Shown here: positions 27,920 through 37,609 of the stretch, one piece after another
Layout of the letters: each line of letters starts with the position of its first letter
Position numbering within the stretch: the stretch's first letter is position 1
Assembly: GCF_963082495.1 (NCBI RefSeq)
Contig: NZ_CAUJAN010000001.1
Coordinates: 124,001 to 188,000 of the forward strand
DNA from: Methanobrevibacter sp. V74
GTDB taxonomy: Archaea > Methanobacteriota > Methanobacteria > Methanobacteriales > Methanobacteriaceae
DNA: 64,000 bases
Direction: 5' to 3'
Translations under genes and position numbers: made by a program
The notes under the pieces: model-generated
Told to the model about the DNA's origin: nothing
Database searches by the model: none
The model's input: the letters and a program-made list of their open reading frames with translations, nothing else

Positions 27920-29194
27920 ATGAATTTTGATGATTTAAATATTTCAGATGAAATTAAAGATGCAATAAATGATATGGGGTTTGAAAGGCTAACTCCAATT
28001 CAGAAATTGTCAATACCTGAAGTTTTAAAAGGAACTGATGTAACTGGTCAGGCACAAACTGGTTCAGGTAAAACTATAGCTTTTACAATTCCTATACTTT
28101 CAAAAATATTTATTCCAGACAGATCGCCTCAGGCCATTATCTTATGTCCAACAAGGGAGTTATGTATGCAAGTGGCATCGGAAATTGCAAAAGTTGGAAA
28201 TAATATCCGGAAACTTAAAGTTTTAGCGGTTTACGGAGGCCAACCGATCGGCAAGCAAACACGTGTTCTTAAAAAAGGGGTTCATATTGTTGTTGGAACA
28301 CCGGGTCGTGTAATTGACCATATTGATAGAGGCAATCTTGATTTGATAGGTGTTGAAAGTGTTGTTTTGGATGAAGCTGATGAAATGTTGGATATGGGTT
28401 TTAGAGAGGATATTGAGACAATTTTAGAAAGTACTCCTCATCAAAGACAAACTTTACTTTTCTCAGCAACAATGCCAAAGGATGTTATAAGAATTGGCAA
28501 AAGCTATCAAAAGAATCCTAAATTTATAAAAATTGCCAATAAAAAGAAAAATATTCCAAAAATAACTCAATATGCATTTAAATGCAATATCAAAGATAAG
28601 TTTGATGGATTGACCAGATTGATTGAATCATATGATGTCAGGTTGGCTTTGATTTTCTGCAATACTAAAAAGAGTGTTGACTTTGTAGCTAAACACTTGA
28701 GAAAACAGGATTTCAATGTGGATAGCCTTCATGGAGACATGAAACAAGTGGTTAGGGATAAAATTATGAATAAATTTAGAAACGGCAACATTAATATATT
28801 GGTTGCAACTGATGTTGCTGCCCGTGGTTTGGATGTTGTTGATGTTGGTGCTGTTATCAATTATGATGTCCCTCAAAACAGCGACGATTATGTTCATCGT
28901 ATTGGAAGAACTGCAAGGGCTGGAAAAAGTGGTTTAGCTTTCATGTTAGTTTCAAAAGATGAAATTCAAAGGTATAATAAGATTAAAAAGGACAATAACA
29001 TTAAAATAACAGAAAAAGAATTGCCAACTTTTCAGGATATTGAATACATTAAAAACAAGCGAGTTTTAAATAATGCAAAATCACTGATTGAAGAGGGCAA
29101 TTTAGATGAATATTTAAAAATAATTAAAAATGAGTTGGAATGCAGCGGTGTTGATATGGCCGCCGCATTATTAAAGATGATTAGGGAAAATTAA
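27920..29194 (+). CDS. DEAD-box RNA helicase
   Basis: This 424-residue helicase core carries all motifs: Q motif GFERLTPIQ, motif I AQTGSGKT, PTRELC, TPGR, DEAD in VLDEADEMLDMGF, SAT, and HRIGRTARAGKSG (motif VI). No large accessory domain. It probably remodels RNA in ribosome assembly or mRNA decay. It converges with the HTH regulator with no gap. Confidence 0.95.
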   Translation: MNFDDLNISDEIKDAINDMGFERLTPIQKLSIPEVLKGTDVTGQAQTGSGKTIAFTIPILSKIFIPDRSPQAIILCPTRELCMQVASEIAKVGNNIRKLKVLAVYGGQPIGKQTRVLKKGVHIVVGTPGRVIDHIDRGNLDLIGVESVVLDEADEMLDMGFREDIETILESTPHQRQTLLFSATMPKDVIRIGKSYQKNPKFIKIANKKKNIPKITQYAFKCNIKDKFDGLTRLIESYDVRLALIFCNTKKSVDFVAKHLRKQDFNVDSLHGDMKQVVRDKIMNKFRNGNINILVATDVAARGLDVVDVGAVINYDVPQNSDDYVHRIGRTARAGKSGLAFMLVSKDEIQRYNKIKKDNNIKITEKELPTFQDIEYIKNKRVLNNAKSLIEEGNLDEYLKIIKNELECSGVDMAAALLKMIREN

Positions 29195-30001
29195 TTATTT
29201 TCCACCATCAATAATATTAAATTTAATTTTTTGGTTTTCAAGTTCACGAGTAAATGCCTTGCTCATGTCCCCAACGCAAATTGCAAGGACATTTAAACCT
29301 TTACGGGCAGCATTTGCAGTTGCTTGTGGTGCAGCATATTCAATTGATATTGGCATGCCTAGTTTTAAAGCAACAGCACGTGAAACAGTGCCGGCAATGG
29401 CAATTCTATCTATTTTTTCACCAGTGTTGGTTCCTTTTTCATATATGTTTTTAATGAGTTCAAAATCACAGGATTTAGATCCTCCATCTTTTATAGTAGG
29501 AACATTGATTACAGTAACTTCACCAAGTCCCATGTCAATTATTCCAGTTAAATTAGTTAAAGCAACATCCATTCCTTCTTCTGCATCGTCCAATACTACG
29601 CCTGTTGCATTTTCTTCTTTTTTATGAGCATATAAAACTCCATCTTCCATAAATAATCCAACAATATCATCTTTATCAAGATTTTCTTTTGCTATTGCCG
29701 GCCAGATGGTTTTATAATGATTCATAGTTTCTAAAACAGAATCCGAATATTTTCTTAAATTAATTGCATCTTTTTTAACTTTGTCAATACCGTCTTGGGT
29801 AATTTTATATGGGGATCTACCGTCTTTTGAAGTTATATAGCCTAATTCCATCAATGTTTTAATATTTTCTGAAACAGCTTGGACAGTGATCCCTAACTTT
29901 TCAGCCAAATCTTTCTGTTTGAGATGAGGGTCTTGTTTTGAAATTTCACTTAATATTTGGAAATGTGTTAACGCACCTCTTTTTTTAAATGCTCTCATCA
30001 T
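29195..30001 (-). CDS. Winged-helix transcriptional regulator with C-terminal sensor-like domain
   Basis: This 268-residue protein has an N-terminal MarR/Lrp-like winged helix (LTHFQILSEISKQDPHLKQKDLAEKLGITVQAVSENIKTL) and a C-terminal alpha/beta domain of methanogen type (GLGEVTVINVPTIKDGGS, RIAIAGTVSRAVALKLG, INIIDGGK-like end). The ligand is unknown. Two adjacent ATGs (30001 and 29998) could start it. Confidence 0.7.
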   Translation of the reverse strand: MMRAFKKRGALTHFQILSEISKQDPHLKQKDLAEKLGITVQAVSENIKTLMELGYITSKDGRSPYKITQDGIDKVKKDAINLRKYSDSVLETMNHYKTIWPAIAKENLDKDDIVGLFMEDGVLYAHKKEENATGVVLDDAEEGMDVALTNLTGIIDMGLGEVTVINVPTIKDGGSKSCDFELIKNIYEKGTNTGEKIDRIAIAGTVSRAVALKLGMPISIEYAAPQATANAARKGLNVLAICVGDMSKAFTRELENQKIKFNIIDGGK

Positions 30002-30059
30002 TTTTCATTCCTCAATTAAAGTTGATTAATTACTATTTTTATCTTTACTAATATATATA

Positions 30060-31466
30060 CTATTTTGTTAGTTTGCCTTCAAGAGAATTGTTGAATTGTT
30101 TAATAAATTCAGACTTTTTATCAAAAGGTATATATGCACCACATGCCATGGAGTGTCCACCACCACTTCCTCCAACTTTACTTGCAATATTACGTATAAT
30201 ATTTCCAAAGTGAATTCCATCGTATGATAAAAGTCTTGAACATCTAAGTGAAACTTTAATTCCTCCATCATCTGTTTGAGTAAATCCTATAATTGGCTTT
30301 TTCCAATTGCAATATCCCAGTATCATTCCAGTAATGGTACCAACTATTTCCGGTTTAATGCCTGTGCCGTCAAAGTATTGTAGGTTTTCAAGTTCAACTA
30401 TATTTGAGTCTGCATCCTCAGCAACTTGTTCAATAGATTGGGCTAAATTGTGTCTATGGTCGCGGTTTACGACTTCAAGCTCGTCTAAAGCTGCAACTCT
30501 ATCTCCTTTCAGCACTTCCATTGCTATTTTTTCTTCATGGTTTCTTCCACAAGCATTCATTGCTGTTGAAAATTCAGAAGCATCTCTTAGAAAACTGTCT
30601 TTGGATTCTTGTAAAAATGTGTACGAATCACCAATAATCAATTGTGAGATGTATTTAACATAATTCCCAGGGACTTCTTTAGCTATCATTCCTGAAAGTT
30701 TTTGGTAAAGTTTACCCTTATCTTCCATTGTGAGTTCATTCAGTGTTTTTCTATTATTTTTCTCATCAATGCCAAGTTCTTCTAAAATAGCCATTGTTTC
30801 TGAAGTATTGTTGGTTATGGGGAGTTTAACATCATTGAAATAAGATAGGGCGACGAATAACGGACGTGTATTCCTTCCATAAATGTTAATGTCATTTTCA
30901 ATGACTTCAAGGTATCCTCCATCAATTGCATCTTGCTGAATTATTTTGTTCAATCCTTCAAAATGACCGCTGTGAGTATTTTGCATATCTCCAATAGCAG
31001 ATAGGACTCCAATCCAACTTAAATCATCATATCCAAATTCTTTTGAAAGGAAATAGCATAATCCTCCTCCACAAACATAATATGATCCGTCAATTCCATG
31101 GTGAATAGGATTAATTTCTAGATAAGTGTAGTCTTTACCGTTTTTATAATCCAGGTCTCTTAATGGAGGATGGTGATCTAGAATAATTATTTTCTGACTC
31201 TTCTTTGCATTTGTATCTATTAATTGGCCAGAACCTAAATCTGAAAATATTGTTAAATCATGGTCTAAGTCAATGTTGTCCAGCACGTCTAGATTTACAA
31301 ATTCAATTTCATGGTTCTTGTTCAGTCTGTCTAGTATGGTTGATAATATTGCGCCTGAACAAATTCCATCACAGTCAATATGGGAATAAACTTTAATGTC
31401 CTCACTTGATTGGATGATTTTTTTAGCTTCTCTGTACTGTTCAGACATTAATTGTGGTATTTGCAT
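30060..31466 (-). CDS. Archaeal RecJ-like DHH phosphoesterase
   Basis: This 468-residue DHH/DHHA1 protein has an N-terminal HIDCDGICSGAI motif, an acidic FSDLGSG motif, the IIILDHHPPL signature and a C-terminal glycine-rich KVGGSGGGHSMACGA loop. Such proteins are RecJ-like nucleases; archaeal relatives associate with the replisome (GAN). Its start lies 5 bp after SRP19, so the pair is an operon. Confidence 0.85.
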   Translation of the reverse strand: MQIPQLMSEQYREAKKIIQSSEDIKVYSHIDCDGICSGAILSTILDRLNKNHEIEFVNLDVLDNIDLDHDLTIFSDLGSGQLIDTNAKKSQKIIILDHHPPLRDLDYKNGKDYTYLEINPIHHGIDGSYYVCGGGLCYFLSKEFGYDDLSWIGVLSAIGDMQNTHSGHFEGLNKIIQQDAIDGGYLEVIENDINIYGRNTRPLFVALSYFNDVKLPITNNTSETMAILEELGIDEKNNRKTLNELTMEDKGKLYQKLSGMIAKEVPGNYVKYISQLIIGDSYTFLQESKDSFLRDASEFSTAMNACGRNHEEKIAMEVLKGDRVAALDELEVVNRDHRHNLAQSIEQVAEDADSNIVELENLQYFDGTGIKPEIVGTITGMILGYCNWKKPIIGFTQTDDGGIKVSLRCSRLLSYDGIHFGNIIRNIASKVGGSGGGHSMACGAYIPFDKKSEFIKQFNNSLEGKLTK

Positions 31467-31471
31467 AATAA

Positions 31472-31741
31472 TCAGTTTCTCATTTTTTTAATCTCTAAAC
31501 TAACTTCACGAATAAGTTCCAGTTTGGTTTTGTCCCATTCAACAAGGGCTCTTCCAGATTTTTCATACCATTTTCCAGGATATGAAAACTCTTTTTGAAT
31601 AGTGTGGGTTAATCCAAGTCTTTTCAATGCTCTTTCGATGTCATTGAGTGTAGGTTCTTTTACAGCATCTACTTTGGCGATTTTTCGACCTTCTTTAAGG
31701 GTTAAATTCTTATTTAAATATTGTGGCCAAACAGTTATCAT
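31472..31741 (-). CDS. srp19: Signal recognition particle protein SRP19
   Basis: This 89-residue basic protein has WPQYLNKNLTLKEGRKIAKVDAVKEPTLNDIERAL and YEKSGRALVEW, typical of archaeal SRP19. It binds 7S RNA helices and helps SRP54 assemble. It starts 9 bp downstream of the UDP-galactopyranose mutase gene on the same strand. Confidence 0.95.
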   Translation of the reverse strand: MITVWPQYLNKNLTLKEGRKIAKVDAVKEPTLNDIERALKRLGLTHTIQKEFSYPGKWYEKSGRALVEWDKTKLELIREVSLEIKKMRN

Positions 31742-31749
31742 ATTTTCAC

Positions 31750-32844
31750 CTATTTAATTTGATTTTCAAAGAGATCTAGTGCATCTTTAACCACTAAATC
31801 CATATTATAATATTTATATTTTGCAAGTCTACCTGCAAAAATCACATTTTCTTCTTTTTCCATTTCCGCTTCGTATAATTTAAACTTGTCCAAATACTCT
31901 TTTGTAGGATAAGGGTAACATTTCTCACCGTTAAATCCGGGATATTCTTTCATAATGGCTGTTTTCCCATCAACCTTTTGTTGAGTTAGCTTTTTAAATT
32001 CAGTAATCCTTGTAAAGTAGGGATCGTTTGGATAGTTAACAACGCCTGTTTCCTGATAAGAATCTTGGTCCAGTATATCATATACGAAGTTTAAGCAGCG
32101 ATATAATAATTCTCCATATTTGTAATCATAAAAGTAATCAATTGGGCCGGTATAGATTAAGGTGCTGTAATTGATCTTGTGGATATAATCTTTATAGTCT
32201 GAGTTTAGGCCAACATGGATTTCATCTGATTTAATCATGTTTTTACACATTTGGGTAAATCCTTCCTTTGGCATTCCCTGATAGGTATCTTCAAAATATC
32301 GTGTGTCATGATTAAATCTAAAAGGAATCCTTGAAATAACACTTGGACTTAAATTGGCGGCAGATGTTCCCCATTGCTTTTCAGTGTAGTTTTTAAATAG
32401 TTTTTCATAAATGTCACGACCGGCATTTTTTAAGACAACATCCTGTGAGGATTTTATCTCATCAATATCTTCTTTATGTTCGTCAATCCATTTTTTCATA
32501 GATTCTTCATCCAAATCAAGGTCGTAAAGTGCATTTAATGTATCTATGCAAATGGGCATTGGAACTAGTTTTCCATCAACATAGCTTAAAACCTTGTGTT
32601 CGTAGTCTATCCATTTGGTAAATTGTGATAAATAATCATGAACGTCTTTATGATTGGTATGGTAAATGTGGGGGCCGTATTTTTGAATTAGAATGTCGTC
32701 TTTGTAGAAATCATATACGTTGCCTCCAATATGGTTTCTTTTTTCAATGACTAATACCTGTTCGTCTAATTCATTTGCAATTCTCTCAGCAAGTGTTAAA
32801 CCAGAAAGTCCAGCACCAACAATCACATATTTGTAATCATCCAT
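31750..32844 (-). CDS. glf: UDP-galactopyranose mutase
   Basis: This 364-residue flavoenzyme converts UDP-galactopyranose to UDP-galactofuranose for cell-surface glycans. The FAD-binding N terminus is VIVGAGLSGLTLAERIANE with IEKRNHIGGNVYD, followed by QKYGPHIYHTNHKDVHDY and EKQWGTSAANLSPSVISRIPFR. The length fits bacterial/archaeal Glf. It follows hemD on the same strand by 3 bp. Confidence 0.95.
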   Translation of the reverse strand: MDDYKYVIVGAGLSGLTLAERIANELDEQVLVIEKRNHIGGNVYDFYKDDILIQKYGPHIYHTNHKDVHDYLSQFTKWIDYEHKVLSYVDGKLVPMPICIDTLNALYDLDLDEESMKKWIDEHKEDIDEIKSSQDVVLKNAGRDIYEKLFKNYTEKQWGTSAANLSPSVISRIPFRFNHDTRYFEDTYQGMPKEGFTQMCKNMIKSDEIHVGLNSDYKDYIHKINYSTLIYTGPIDYFYDYKYGELLYRCLNFVYDILDQDSYQETGVVNYPNDPYFTRITEFKKLTQQKVDGKTAIMKEYPGFNGEKCYPYPTKEYLDKFKLYEAEMEKEENVIFAGRLAKYKYYNMDLVVKDALDLFENQIK

Positions 32845-32847
32845 TCT

Positions 32848-33612
32848 TCATTGCTCCTTTAATTTTTCGAATAATAATTCCATCATATCCGGAACTGTGT
32901 ATGTGTCGGGGTAAATGTAGGCAACATTATATTTTTCTAAAACTTTTGCTGTAATCGGACCAATTGAAACGGTTATTAAATTGTCAGACAAAAATTTGGC
33001 TATTTTTTCCTTATCTTCAACGATTTCAAAGAAATTCTCAACAGTCAATGGACTTGTAAATGTTATTGCATCGATTTTTTTATTTTCGATTTTTGAAATC
33101 AAATCCTTGACTGCTTTACTGTCCATTGGAAATAGGGATTTATATGCTTCAGCTAAAATAACTTCATTTCCAAGTTTTTCCAGCTCTTCAGGTAAAACCG
33201 GCCTTGCTGATGCAGTTCTTGGAATTCCAATAACTTTGCCGGTTATTCCATGTTTTTTAAACTCGTCAATAAGGCCTTCTGCGGTAAAGTCAGCAGGTAT
33301 TAAATCAATAGTTAAACCTTGTTTTTCAAGTAGTTTTCCGGTTTTATTTCCAATGGCTGCCAATTTGCAAGTTATGGATTTGATAAAATCCGGGTAGAAC
33401 TTGTTGAGTGAAACTATTGTTGTTGGTGAAGTAAATACAATCCAATCAAATTCATCTTTTTTTGCAACAAAATCTTTTAGGGATCGTGTGTTCACCGGTT
33501 TTAAATCAAGTGTTGGAGCAAGAATTGCCTCACCACCTAATCTTTCAACAATTTCGCAGGCTTTTTGAGCTCTGTCTTTTGGTCTTGTTATTGCAACAAC
33601 AGGTTTTGACAT
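32848..33612 (-). CDS. hemD: Uroporphyrinogen-III synthase HemD
   Basis: This 254-residue protein has VAITRPKDRAQKACEIVERLGGEAI, a WIVFTSPTTIVSL strand in domain 1 and ITFTSPLTVENFFEI with VSIGPITAKVLEKY near the end, as in HemD. It cyclises hydroxymethylbilane to uroporphyrinogen III, which cobA (54451) then methylates toward siroheme, cobamide and F430. It heads a minus-strand run with glf, srp19 and the DHH gene. Confidence 0.9.
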   Translation of the reverse strand: MSKPVVAITRPKDRAQKACEIVERLGGEAILAPTLDLKPVNTRSLKDFVAKKDEFDWIVFTSPTTIVSLNKFYPDFIKSITCKLAAIGNKTGKLLEKQGLTIDLIPADFTAEGLIDEFKKHGITGKVIGIPRTASARPVLPEELEKLGNEVILAEAYKSLFPMDSKAVKDLISKIENKKIDAITFTSPLTVENFFEIVEDKEKIAKFLSDNLITVSIGPITAKVLEKYNVAYIYPDTYTVPDMMELLFEKLKEQ

Positions 33613-33694
33613 ATTTCATTACCTTCATTAATTTAATAATGTGATATACTATGTTTTAAGTGTTTAATATTATTTGTCATTGTTATTTTTCAAC

Positions 33695-33808
33695 CTTGTA
33701 GAAACCATGTTAAAATTTTTAGATGAATATTGATTTTTAACTTGTTTTATTCAGATAATCATTTATTTACAGAAGAATCCAAGTATTTAAAATGAGTGTT
33801 TCTACAAG
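33695..33808. repeat. MITE-like element with 11-bp inverted ends
   Basis: CTTGTAGAAAC (33695-33705) is the exact complement of GTTTCTACAAG (33798-33808). The 114 bp between and including them has no coding capacity and aligns over its length with 48871-48983. It lies just outside the left boundary of the island. Confidence 0.45.
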
Positions 33809-33839
33809 TTTAATAAAAGGTTTCATCTGAAGTTTCTAG

Positions 33840-33847
33840 GAATGAAG
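33840..33847. repeat. 8-bp duplication X, left copy
   Basis: GAATGAAG lies directly outside the left end of IS copy A. The same 8 bp lies directly outside the right end of IS copy B (44032-44039), not at the right end of copy A. Confidence 0.8.
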
Positions 33848-35230
33848 GTCTCTTTCAAAAACTTGTGTGATTTGAATTTTTACTATTTTTTGAGCCACGA
33901 AATTTTTTCGTTCTATTTTTTCTTTATTTTTAATTTAAAAGTAGTAAAATTAATATATAAGGTGGAACTTAAATATTAATATGTCTAATAAGAATATTAA
34001 AGCTTCATATGAATGTATGGAGTTAAAAGAATATAAACTTTCCGATTTTATTCCAGAGTTTTTTCTGAATTCCGCCAATATGATGATCTTTCTCGATTTG
34101 GTTGTGAAAAATATTGCTGATAATCTATATTAGACTGGAAAAAAAGAGGAAAAAACTTATTTTTGAAAAATAGAATTAGTATTTTATCCAAGTTGTAAAT
34201 CAAAAGATGCTGTTAAAAATGGAACTTACGAAAGGAAACTAATCTTTTTTTAAGAATTGGAGAACAAATTTGTACTATTCAAAAATATAAATGCAAAAAA
34301 ATGCGGCAAAGTTTTTTTATATACTGATTTTATCTTCACTTGTTTATCCTAATTCTAATATTACATTGCCTGTTATTGAGTGTATTGAAAATTTATATCA
34401 AATTTTATGGTGCAGGGCTCCCACAAAATACGATTTGACTTAAAAAATCAACACAACATCGAAATCTCACATCAAAGCATAGAAAACATATTATTAAACT
34501 CAAATTATCAATTTAACTATCAAAATTGGACTTATTTAAGGTTTATTATTTATTCGACAGTCTTTGGGTTAAAATTAATGGGATTTGGATATTATATTTT
34601 TAGCATTATTCGACGTTAAACTGAATACTTTAGTTTCAGTCAAATTAGTCGAATCAGAAGATTCCAAGACCATTTATCAATTCTTAAACGAATCACTAAG
34701 AAATCAAAAGAAAATATCAATATGAACATGACTTAAAACATGAATATCGAGAAGCAATAGATAAACTAAAAGTAAAACATCATTTCTGCAAATTTCACGT
34801 GAAACAAAACATAAACAAAAGATTTAAAGACTATTTTAATAAAAACCAACTAACAGATGAAGAAAAAGAAATCTTAACAGAATTAAAACAAGACATTTAT
34901 AAAAATATTGGATGCAGAAACACTCAATGATGCTAAAAAAACTACGTGACATGTTAATTGATAAAAAAATACCCTCCAAACAACTTCACAATACAAAATA
35001 CTATGGAAATTCATCATTCCCAACTTTAAAAAATTAACAAACCACCTTGAAAACACAAATATTCCATCAACAAACAATAAAATCGAAAACATCCTCCAAA
35101 AAGTATTTTCAAAACATATAAAAAGAACAATGAAGATAAAACAAGAACTTTTAACAAGATTCATCCTAACTAAATTATTGGAACATAAAAAATGAAAAAG
35201 AAAAAAATCACACAAGTTTTTGAAAGAGCC
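33848..35230. mobile_element. 1383-bp insertion sequence, copy A (dead)
   Basis: The ends are 23-bp inverted repeats differing at one base (33848-33870 and 35208-35230; core CTCTTTCAAAAACTTGTG). It encodes a transposase-like protein read from about 33981, broken by an amber codon near 34131 and by several frameshifts. Visible pieces are SCKSKDAVKNGTYERK, KCKKCGKVFYT (zinc ribbon) and an AIDKLKVKHHFCKFHVKQNINKRF region. The family cannot be named with certainty; a zinc-ribbon DDE transposase is likely. Copy B at 42649 has exactly the same length and many of the same lesions. The flanking 8-mers differ (GAATGAAG left, CAAGGTCA right). Confidence 0.85.
33981..35195 (+). pseudogene. Transposase pseudogene of IS copy A
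   Basis: Reads MSNKNIKASYECMELKEYKLSDF from an ATG at 33981, then a TAG near 34131. Further downstream, zinc-ribbon, central and C-terminal (TRFILTKLLEHKK) segments are found in different frames. Short open stretches inside it (such as 34407-34619) are parts of this broken gene, not separate genes. Not functional. Confidence 0.75.
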
Positions 35231-35307
35231 CAAGGTCATAAAATATAAAGATTTATATTAGATTAATTACAAAAGAACTATTAATTAACTTAATGGAGGT
35301 ACGTACA

Positions 35308-35514
35308 ATGGTTAGTTCAATAGTTGCTGCAATTATTTCCTTTTTCTTACCTGGAATTGGTCAAATAATTCAAGGAGAAACTAAAAAAGGAGCAATAATG
35401 TTTGTAGTTGCAATTATATTGTGTGCTGTGTTAAACTACGGTTTAGGATCAATTGGAAGTATTATATATTTAATATATGCACTATATGCAGCTTACGATG
35501 CTTATAATATGTAG
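35308..35514 (+). CDS. TM2-like small membrane protein
   Basis: This 68-residue protein consists of SIVAAIISFFLPGIGQIIQGETKKGAIMFVV-type first helix and turn, and a second hydrophobic segment, resembling TM2-domain proteins. GGAGGT (35295-35300) sets the start at 35308; an in-frame ATG at 35293 lies on the ribosome site itself. Role unknown. It appears intact although its island neighbours are decaying. Confidence 0.65.
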   Translation: MVSSIVAAIISFFLPGIGQIIQGETKKGAIMFVVAIILCAVLNYGLGSIGSIIYLIYALYAAYDAYNM

Positions 35515-35557
35515 AAAAAATTAAAAACATCACCATTTAAACATCACATATTCATTA

Positions 35558-36661
35558 ATGATGATTAAAATGACAAATCGTATTGGAAAAGTTTTCTCAA
35601 TAACAACATTTGGATCAAGTCATGGAAAAGCTATTGGAGCTATTATTGATGGCTGTCCTGCAAACCTCGAATTAAGTGTTAGAGACATTCAAAAAGAACT
35701 TGATAAAAAAAAGCCTGGAAATAATAGTGTTTCAACCCCTAGAAAAGAATTTGATAAAGTAGATATTTTATCAGGTATGTTCAAATGGAAAACAGATGGA
35801 ACACCAATTGCAGGAATTGTTTTTAATGAAAACCATCACTCAAAAGATTATTCTGATTTTGAAAAGACACCTCGCCCTTCCCATGGCGACTTTGCTTGGA
35901 TGATGAAATATGGCAATTATGATTATGCTGGAAGTGGTCGCGTAACTATTGGTCATGTAATTGGAGGAGCAGTGGCTAAAAAACTCTTAAAAACACAAAA
36001 TATTGAAATAATATCTCATGTTAAGCAAGTTGGAAATATTATCGGTTGTGAAAATGATTTTAATAATATAAAAGAGAATGTTGAAAAAAATCCTGTTCGT
36101 TGCGGAGACCTAAAAGCTGCAAAAGAAATGGAAGAGTTAATTTTAGCTAAAAAAGCTGAAGGAGATTCAGTTGGTGGTGTTGTTAAAACTATTGCCTGTG
36201 GTGTTCTTGTGGGATTAGGAGAACCTATATTTAGAAGACTTGATGGAGATTTATCAAGAATTTTAATGAATATTGGATCTGTTAAAGGTGTTGAGATTGG
36301 TTGTGGATTTGATGTAGCTAATCATTGTGCAAGTGAAATTAACGACGAATATGAAATAGTTAATGATAAAATAAATATTAAATCTAATAATTCTGGTGGA
36401 ATAATTGGTGGAATGAGTAATGGAATGCCAATAATATCAAAAATAGCTATTAAACCTATATCTATCTCTAAATGTCAAAATTCGATTGATTTTGATTCAA
36501 TGGAAAATAAAAAAATAGAGATAAAAGGAAGACATGACCCTTGTATTTGCCCAAGAGTGTGTATTGTAGTTGAATCTTCAACAGCCATTGTCCTTGCAGA
36601 TCATATGATTCGCTCTGGTTTTATACATCCAACAAATTTAGATTTTAATAAGTCAATATAA
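35558..36661 (+). CDS. aroC: Second chorismate synthase copy, probably damaged
   Basis: This 367-residue homologue is related end to end to the chromosomal AroC (14573), with many substitutions. The family's glycine/arginine flavin-EPSP loop, intact in the chromosomal copy as [12 protein letters not shown], is YAGSGRVT here: four residues are missing in frame. Other conserved places differ too ([15 protein letters not shown] became VLVGLGEPIFRRLDG; KPTPSI lost one residue). The frame is open and ends RHDPCICPR like the original. It may be inactive and in early decay. It is the only open gene of the imported aroC-MBL-DUF2121 block. Confidence 0.8.
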   Translation: MMIKMTNRIGKVFSITTFGSSHGKAIGAIIDGCPANLELSVRDIQKELDKKKPGNNSVSTPRKEFDKVDILSGMFKWKTDGTPIAGIVFNENHHSKDYSDFEKTPRPSHGDFAWMMKYGNYDYAGSGRVTIGHVIGGAVAKKLLKTQNIEIISHVKQVGNIIGCENDFNNIKENVEKNPVRCGDLKAAKEMEELILAKKAEGDSVGGVVKTIACGVLVGLGEPIFRRLDGDLSRILMNIGSVKGVEIGCGFDVANHCASEINDEYEIVNDKINIKSNNSGGIIGGMSNGMPIISKIAIKPISISKCQNSIDFDSMENKKIEIKGRHDPCICPRVCIVVESSTAIVLADHMIRSGFIHPTNLDFNKSI

Positions 36662-36669
36662 TAGAAAAT

Positions 36670-37600
36670 CTATTTACTTATGGTTTTTCCAATTTTTAAC
36701 TCATCAAATTCCCTATTATCTATTACTGCTTGAAATGTGTTTTTTCACTCATTTTTAAATAATGTTTTATTACTACCATGAGCATTAGAATTAACATCTT
36801 TAAGAGAAGTCATTTTAAGTTTTCTTGGATTATTATAATTAGTATTTAAAGACATTCCATCAAATGCAGCTAATGTTTTAACGCCTGTTTCTTTATTAAC
36901 TTTTTTAGCTTCAGTTACTGGATTCAATGCTAACATTTTAAGGCCCAAATGTGTCATAATAGCTACTTTGGGTTTTACTTCATTTATTAAATCAATGAAA
37001 TTTAGTGTGCATATATGGCCATTAATTGATTTAATGCCTGGTCTTAAAACACTAGTGATTAAAATATCTGAACCTTTATGATAATCAGATAATTCATCAA
37101 AATAAGCAGTATCTGATGTATAAGATATTTTAAATCCTTTATAATCAATTTGAAAGCCAACACCTGCAAGGTCTCCATGGCGTGTTTTAGTACATTTATA
37201 GTAAATCCATCTAATTTATTTACTTCATCAGGTTTTAAAATAAGTTTATCAGACATGCTTTGATGATATTTAGATATGCAAGAACCCCATTTTTGATATC
37301 CTCCAAGAACACTAGGACTTCCAACAATAGTTCCTGTTCTTTTAGTCATTCCTTTAGTTATGGCTTCAATGAGGATTTCTGCATCATTATAATGGTCTGT
37401 GTGTGCATGAGAAACAAAAACTCCATTAATATTTCTAGGATCTAATCCAAATTGATAAGTTCTAATAAGAGCTCTTGGACCTGAATCAACATGATAATTT
37501 TTACCAGCTAAATTATCAATTCTAAACCCACCAGTCATTCTACGCTGAGAGATAGCAGAAAATCTTCCACCCCCCCACTGCCTAAAAATGTAAGTTTCAT
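36670..37600 (-). pseudogene. MBL-fold hydrolase pseudogene
   Basis: It is homologous to the intact gene at 13647. Lesions: two extra bases in a G-run just after [10 protein letters not shown] (near 37573), a frameshift near 37180 (the [13 protein letters not shown] stretch lies in another frame), and a TGA after LFKNE near 36746, beyond which homology continues to a TAG at 36670. The metal motif [12 protein letters not shown] is still readable. Confidence 0.85.
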
Positions 37601-37609
37601 TTAAACCTC

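Noticed and set aside
34883-35239. Minus-strand open frame inside IS copy A
   Set aside because: It is the antisense of the dead transposase, hydrophobic by composition only, with no ribosome site.
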